Source: Bacillota bacterium (GTDB lineage Bacteria; Bacillota_A; Clostridia; Acetivibrionales; DUMB01). From it: DNA of 9,548 nucleotides. Shown piece by piece: positions 7,688 through 9,548 of the stretch. Each line of letters begins with the position of its first letter. The first letter of the stretch is position 1. Under the pieces are notes generated by a model. It had not been told where the DNA came from. It worked only from the letters and a program-made list of their open reading frames with translations, and made no database searches. A program made the translations under genes and the position numbers. Location of the stretch: NCBI GenBank assembly GCA_023621975.1, contig JAMOAC010000080.1, positions 1-9,548 of the forward strand, in the 5' to 3' direction.

Positions 7688-7712
7688 TGGCTACCGGCGA
7701 TGGGTGATGGCT
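7685..7712 (+). repeat. Short direct repeat in the ilvD-ilvB spacer
   Basis: TGATGGCT occurs at 7685-7692 and again at 7705-7712, 20 bases apart; the first copy includes the ilvD stop codon. The whole spacer (7684-7782) is rich in ATG triplets (eleven before the ilvB start) and looks like decayed simple-sequence DNA. No promoter or terminator is evident in it. Confidence 0.45.
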
Positions 7713-7782
7713 GTAGATAAATGGCCATGAATAGATGCATGACGGATGAATGGGCAAATAGATAATACTATGGGGGGATTGT

Positions 7783-9471
7783 ATGAGGCTTACCGGTGCC
7801 GAAATTCTTATTGAATGTCTAAAGGAACAAGGCGTTGATACCGTATTTGGCTTTCCGGGAGGAGCCGTACTGAATATATATGATGCGCTTTACAGCGCGC
7901 AGAATGAAATACGACATATATTAACATCCCATGAACAGGGGGCGGCGCATGCAGCCGACGGATATGCAAGAGCTTCGGGAAAGGTGGGGGTGTGCATTGC
8001 CACTTCCGGTCCCGGTGCTACAAATCTGGTTACAGGAATAGCGACGGCCTACATGGATTCAGTACCGATGGTTGCCATTACTGGTCAGGTTGCAACGTCT
8101 CTATTGGGTAAAGACTCATTTCAGGAAGTGGACATTACAGGAATAACTATGCCTATTACAAAACACAACTACATTGTTAAAAATGTTGAAACGCTGGCAG
8201 ATACAATACGTGAAGCCTTTGCCATAGCAAAATCCGGACGGCCGGGTCCTGTGCTTATAGATATTTGCAAAGACGTGACTGCCGCAAAGGCGGAATTTGA
8301 AAAGAAAACCGAATTTGAAAGCAAAACTTTGGCACGCCTGCGCACAACCCCAAATGTCCCGGAAGAGGACATTGAAGAAGCCGCGGAAGCCATAAACAAT
8401 GCTTTAAGGCCTATAATACTTTCCGGAGGCGGCGTATCAATAGCAGGTGCATGCGAAGAAGTGAAAGAGCTTGCTGAAAAAGCCGGGATACCCGTTGCAA
8501 CTACATTAATGGGCCTGGGTTCGTTTCCGGGTACTCATGAGCTTTTCACAGGGCTTGTAGGCATGCACGGTTCCAGGACATCCAACCGGGCAATTGGCGA
8601 AGCGGATTTGATTATTGCAATTGGTGCGCGTTTTAGCGACAGGGTAATAAGTAATGCACAGAAGTTTGCTCCTAACGCTAAAATTATGCATATAGATATA
8701 GATCATGCTGAAATAGGGAAAAATATTGCTGTTCATTACCCTCTGGTAGGGGATATGAAGAAGATATTGAGGCAGTTGAATGACAAAGTCAAAAAGTGCG
8801 GCCGTACTGAGTGGAATAATAAAATAAGGGAATGGAAGGAGTTATATCCACTCAAGTATGCGCAGGACGGCTCACTGAAGCCTCATTTTGTAGTTGAGAA
8901 GATTTATGAACTTACCGGAGGAGATGCGTTAATAACAACGGAGGTTGGACAGAATCAACTGTGGGCGGCCCAATTTTATAAATTTAAACAGCCCAGGCAG
9001 TTTATTTCTTCCGGAGGCCTCGGCACTATGGGATTTGGCCTGGGTGCATGTATCGGTGCGCAGATTGCAAGACCAGACAAAAAAGTAATAAATATTGCCG
9101 GTGACGGCAGCTTCAGAATGAATTGCAACGAGCTGGCCACGGCAGTTGAGTACAAACTTCCCATTATAATTGCAATTTTAAATAACAGGGTTCTTGGAAT
9201 GGTAAGGCAGTGGCAAAATTTGTTTTATAACGGAAGGTATTCTTCAACAACCATTGACAGGGGTACGGATTTTGTTGCGCTTGCCAGGGCATACGGTGCA
9301 GAGGGAATAAACGTAACCAGGCCCGAGGAAGTGGAGCCGGCTGTAACCAGGGCGCTTGAATCTGTGGACAGACCTGTTGTCATCAATTTCGAAATTGACA
9401 GGGACGAAAAAGTATTTCCCATAGTTCCGCCGGGTGCTCCCATAGATGAATTAATTGATGGGAAGTTGTAA
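7783..9471 (+). CDS. ilvB: Acetolactate synthase large (catalytic) subunit, biosynthetic type
   Basis: This is the thiamine-diphosphate enzyme that condenses two pyruvates to acetolactate, or pyruvate with 2-oxobutyrate, at the first common step of branched-chain amino acid synthesis. It has 562 residues, the normal length. The N-terminal PYR domain holds 'FPGGAVLNIYDAL' (24-36) and the catalytic glutamate in 'HEQGAAHAADGYARA' (E51). The middle domain has the FAD-contacting 'GMHGSRTSNRAI' (260-271) and 'GARFSDRV' (281-288). The C-terminal PP domain has the cofactor motif GDGSF (440-444) through NN (467-468), then 'LGMVRQWQ' (471-478). The FAD motifs and W477 argue for the anabolic enzyme rather than the FAD-free catabolic AlsS. 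ATG 7783 follows a GGGGGGA tract at 7772-7778. The gene probably shares the ilvD transcript. No regulatory subunit gene (ilvN) starts in the 77 bases that follow. Residues 171-182 contain a tandem hexapeptide. Confidence 0.95.
   Translation: MRLTGAEILIECLKEQGVDTVFGFPGGAVLNIYDALYSAQNEIRHILTSHEQGAAHAADGYARASGKVGVCIATSGPGATNLVTGIATAYMDSVPMVAITGQVATSLLGKDSFQEVDITGITMPITKHNYIVKNVETLADTIREAFAIAKSGRPGPVLIDICKDVTAAKAEFEKKTEFESKTLARLRTTPNVPEEDIEEAAEAINNALRPIILSGGGVSIAGACEEVKELAEKAGIPVATTLMGLGSFPGTHELFTGLVGMHGSRTSNRAIGEADLIIAIGARFSDRVISNAQKFAPNAKIMHIDIDHAEIGKNIAVHYPLVGDMKKILRQLNDKVKKCGRTEWNNKIREWKELYPLKYAQDGSLKPHFVVEKIYELTGGDALITTEVGQNQLWAAQFYKFKQPRQFISSGGLGTMGFGLGACIGAQIARPDKKVINIAGDGSFRMNCNELATAVEYKLPIIIAILNNRVLGMVRQWQNLFYNGRYSSTTIDRGTDFVALARAYGAEGINVTRPEEVEPAVTRALESVDRPVVINFEIDRDEKVFPIVPPGAPIDELIDGKL
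8293..8328 (+). repeat. In-frame 18-bp tandem duplication within ilvB
   Basis: Two adjacent 18-base units, 8293-8310 and 8311-8328, are identical at 15 of 18 positions and encode EFEKKT then EFESKT (residues 171-182). They fall in the linker between the PYR domain and the central FAD-type domain, a region that tolerates length change. Confidence 0.75.
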
Positions 9472-9511
9472 AATAAAATGCCGTAATATATAGAAAACTC
9501 ATGGTAATCCA

Positions 9512-9548
9512 TTGTAAAATGTTTAACGACCAAGAAAAACATTAGCAA
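9512..9548. other. Imperfect inverted repeat at the window edge, downstream of ilvB
   Basis: AATGTTT (9518-9524) pairs with AAACATT (9537-9543), and TTGT (9512-9515) can pair with GCAA (9545-9548) through one G-U, with a small internal loop. The stem is AT-rich and touches the end of the window, so its full extent and any following T-run cannot be judged. It may be a weak terminator or an operator. No start codon with a ribosome site is visible in 9472-9548. Confidence 0.25.

Noticed and set aside
9466..9494. Possible promoter after ilvB (TTGTAA, 17 bases, TATAGA)
   Set aside because: It matches consensus only partly and lies in AT-rich sequence where such matches are expected by chance; no downstream gene is visible to support it.
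1..9548. CRISPR array, tRNA/rRNA genes, transposase or phage genes, toxin-antitoxin or defence genes
   Set aside because: No spaced identical repeats, tRNA-like cloverleaf motifs, or proteins of those families were seen on either strand.

Overview
The window looks like ordinary chromosomal DNA from a low-to-moderate GC member of the Clostridia. The reasons are AT-rich spacers, strong purine-rich ribosome binding sites, frequent GTG/TTG starts, and a set of families (a GldG-like and DUF4340 pair, YkvI, a DUF5711-like protein, CvpA) that commonly occurs in Firmicutes. Gene order and protein style recall thermophilic cellulolytic clostridia such as Acetivibrio (Clostridium) thermocellus, but that is recollection and not a database result. 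All seven recognisable genes lie on the + strand.

Layout: (i) 1-2414 holds the 3' part of a GldG-like ABC-transporter accessory gene, overlapped by 4 bp by a gene for a membrane-anchored, internally repetitive DUF4340 protein. (ii) 2415-2637 is a spacer with no gene but much secondary structure: a compact intrinsic terminator and nested inverted repeats resembling a degenerate mobile intergenic repeat. (iii) 2638-3702 encodes a YkvI-family multi-pass membrane protein. (iv) 3779-5746 encodes a DUF5711-like single-pass protein with beta-propeller-like repeats, then a CvpA-family membrane protein; they are probably co-transcribed from a promoter overlapping the ykvI stop codon. (v) 5747-6022 is an AT-rich spacer with a good sigma-A-type promoter and a GC-rich hairpin just ahead of ilvD. 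(vi) 6023-9471 holds ilvD (dihydroxy-acid dehydratase) and a biosynthetic-type acetolactate synthase large subunit gene.

Functionally there are two blocks. The first half encodes membrane or envelope proteins of poorly defined role. The second encodes two enzymes of valine/isoleucine/leucine synthesis: acetolactate synthase makes acetolactate or acetohydroxybutyrate, and after the IlvC step (not in the window) IlvD dehydrates the dihydroxy acid. No ilvN start is seen in the 77 nt after ilvB.

I found no convincing undescribed defence, mobile or RNA system. The points most worth a second look are the structured repeat at 2413-2593, the promoter/hairpin arrangement ahead of ilvD, the three-unit architecture of the DUF4340 protein, and an in-frame 18-bp tandem duplication in the acetolactate synthase linker.
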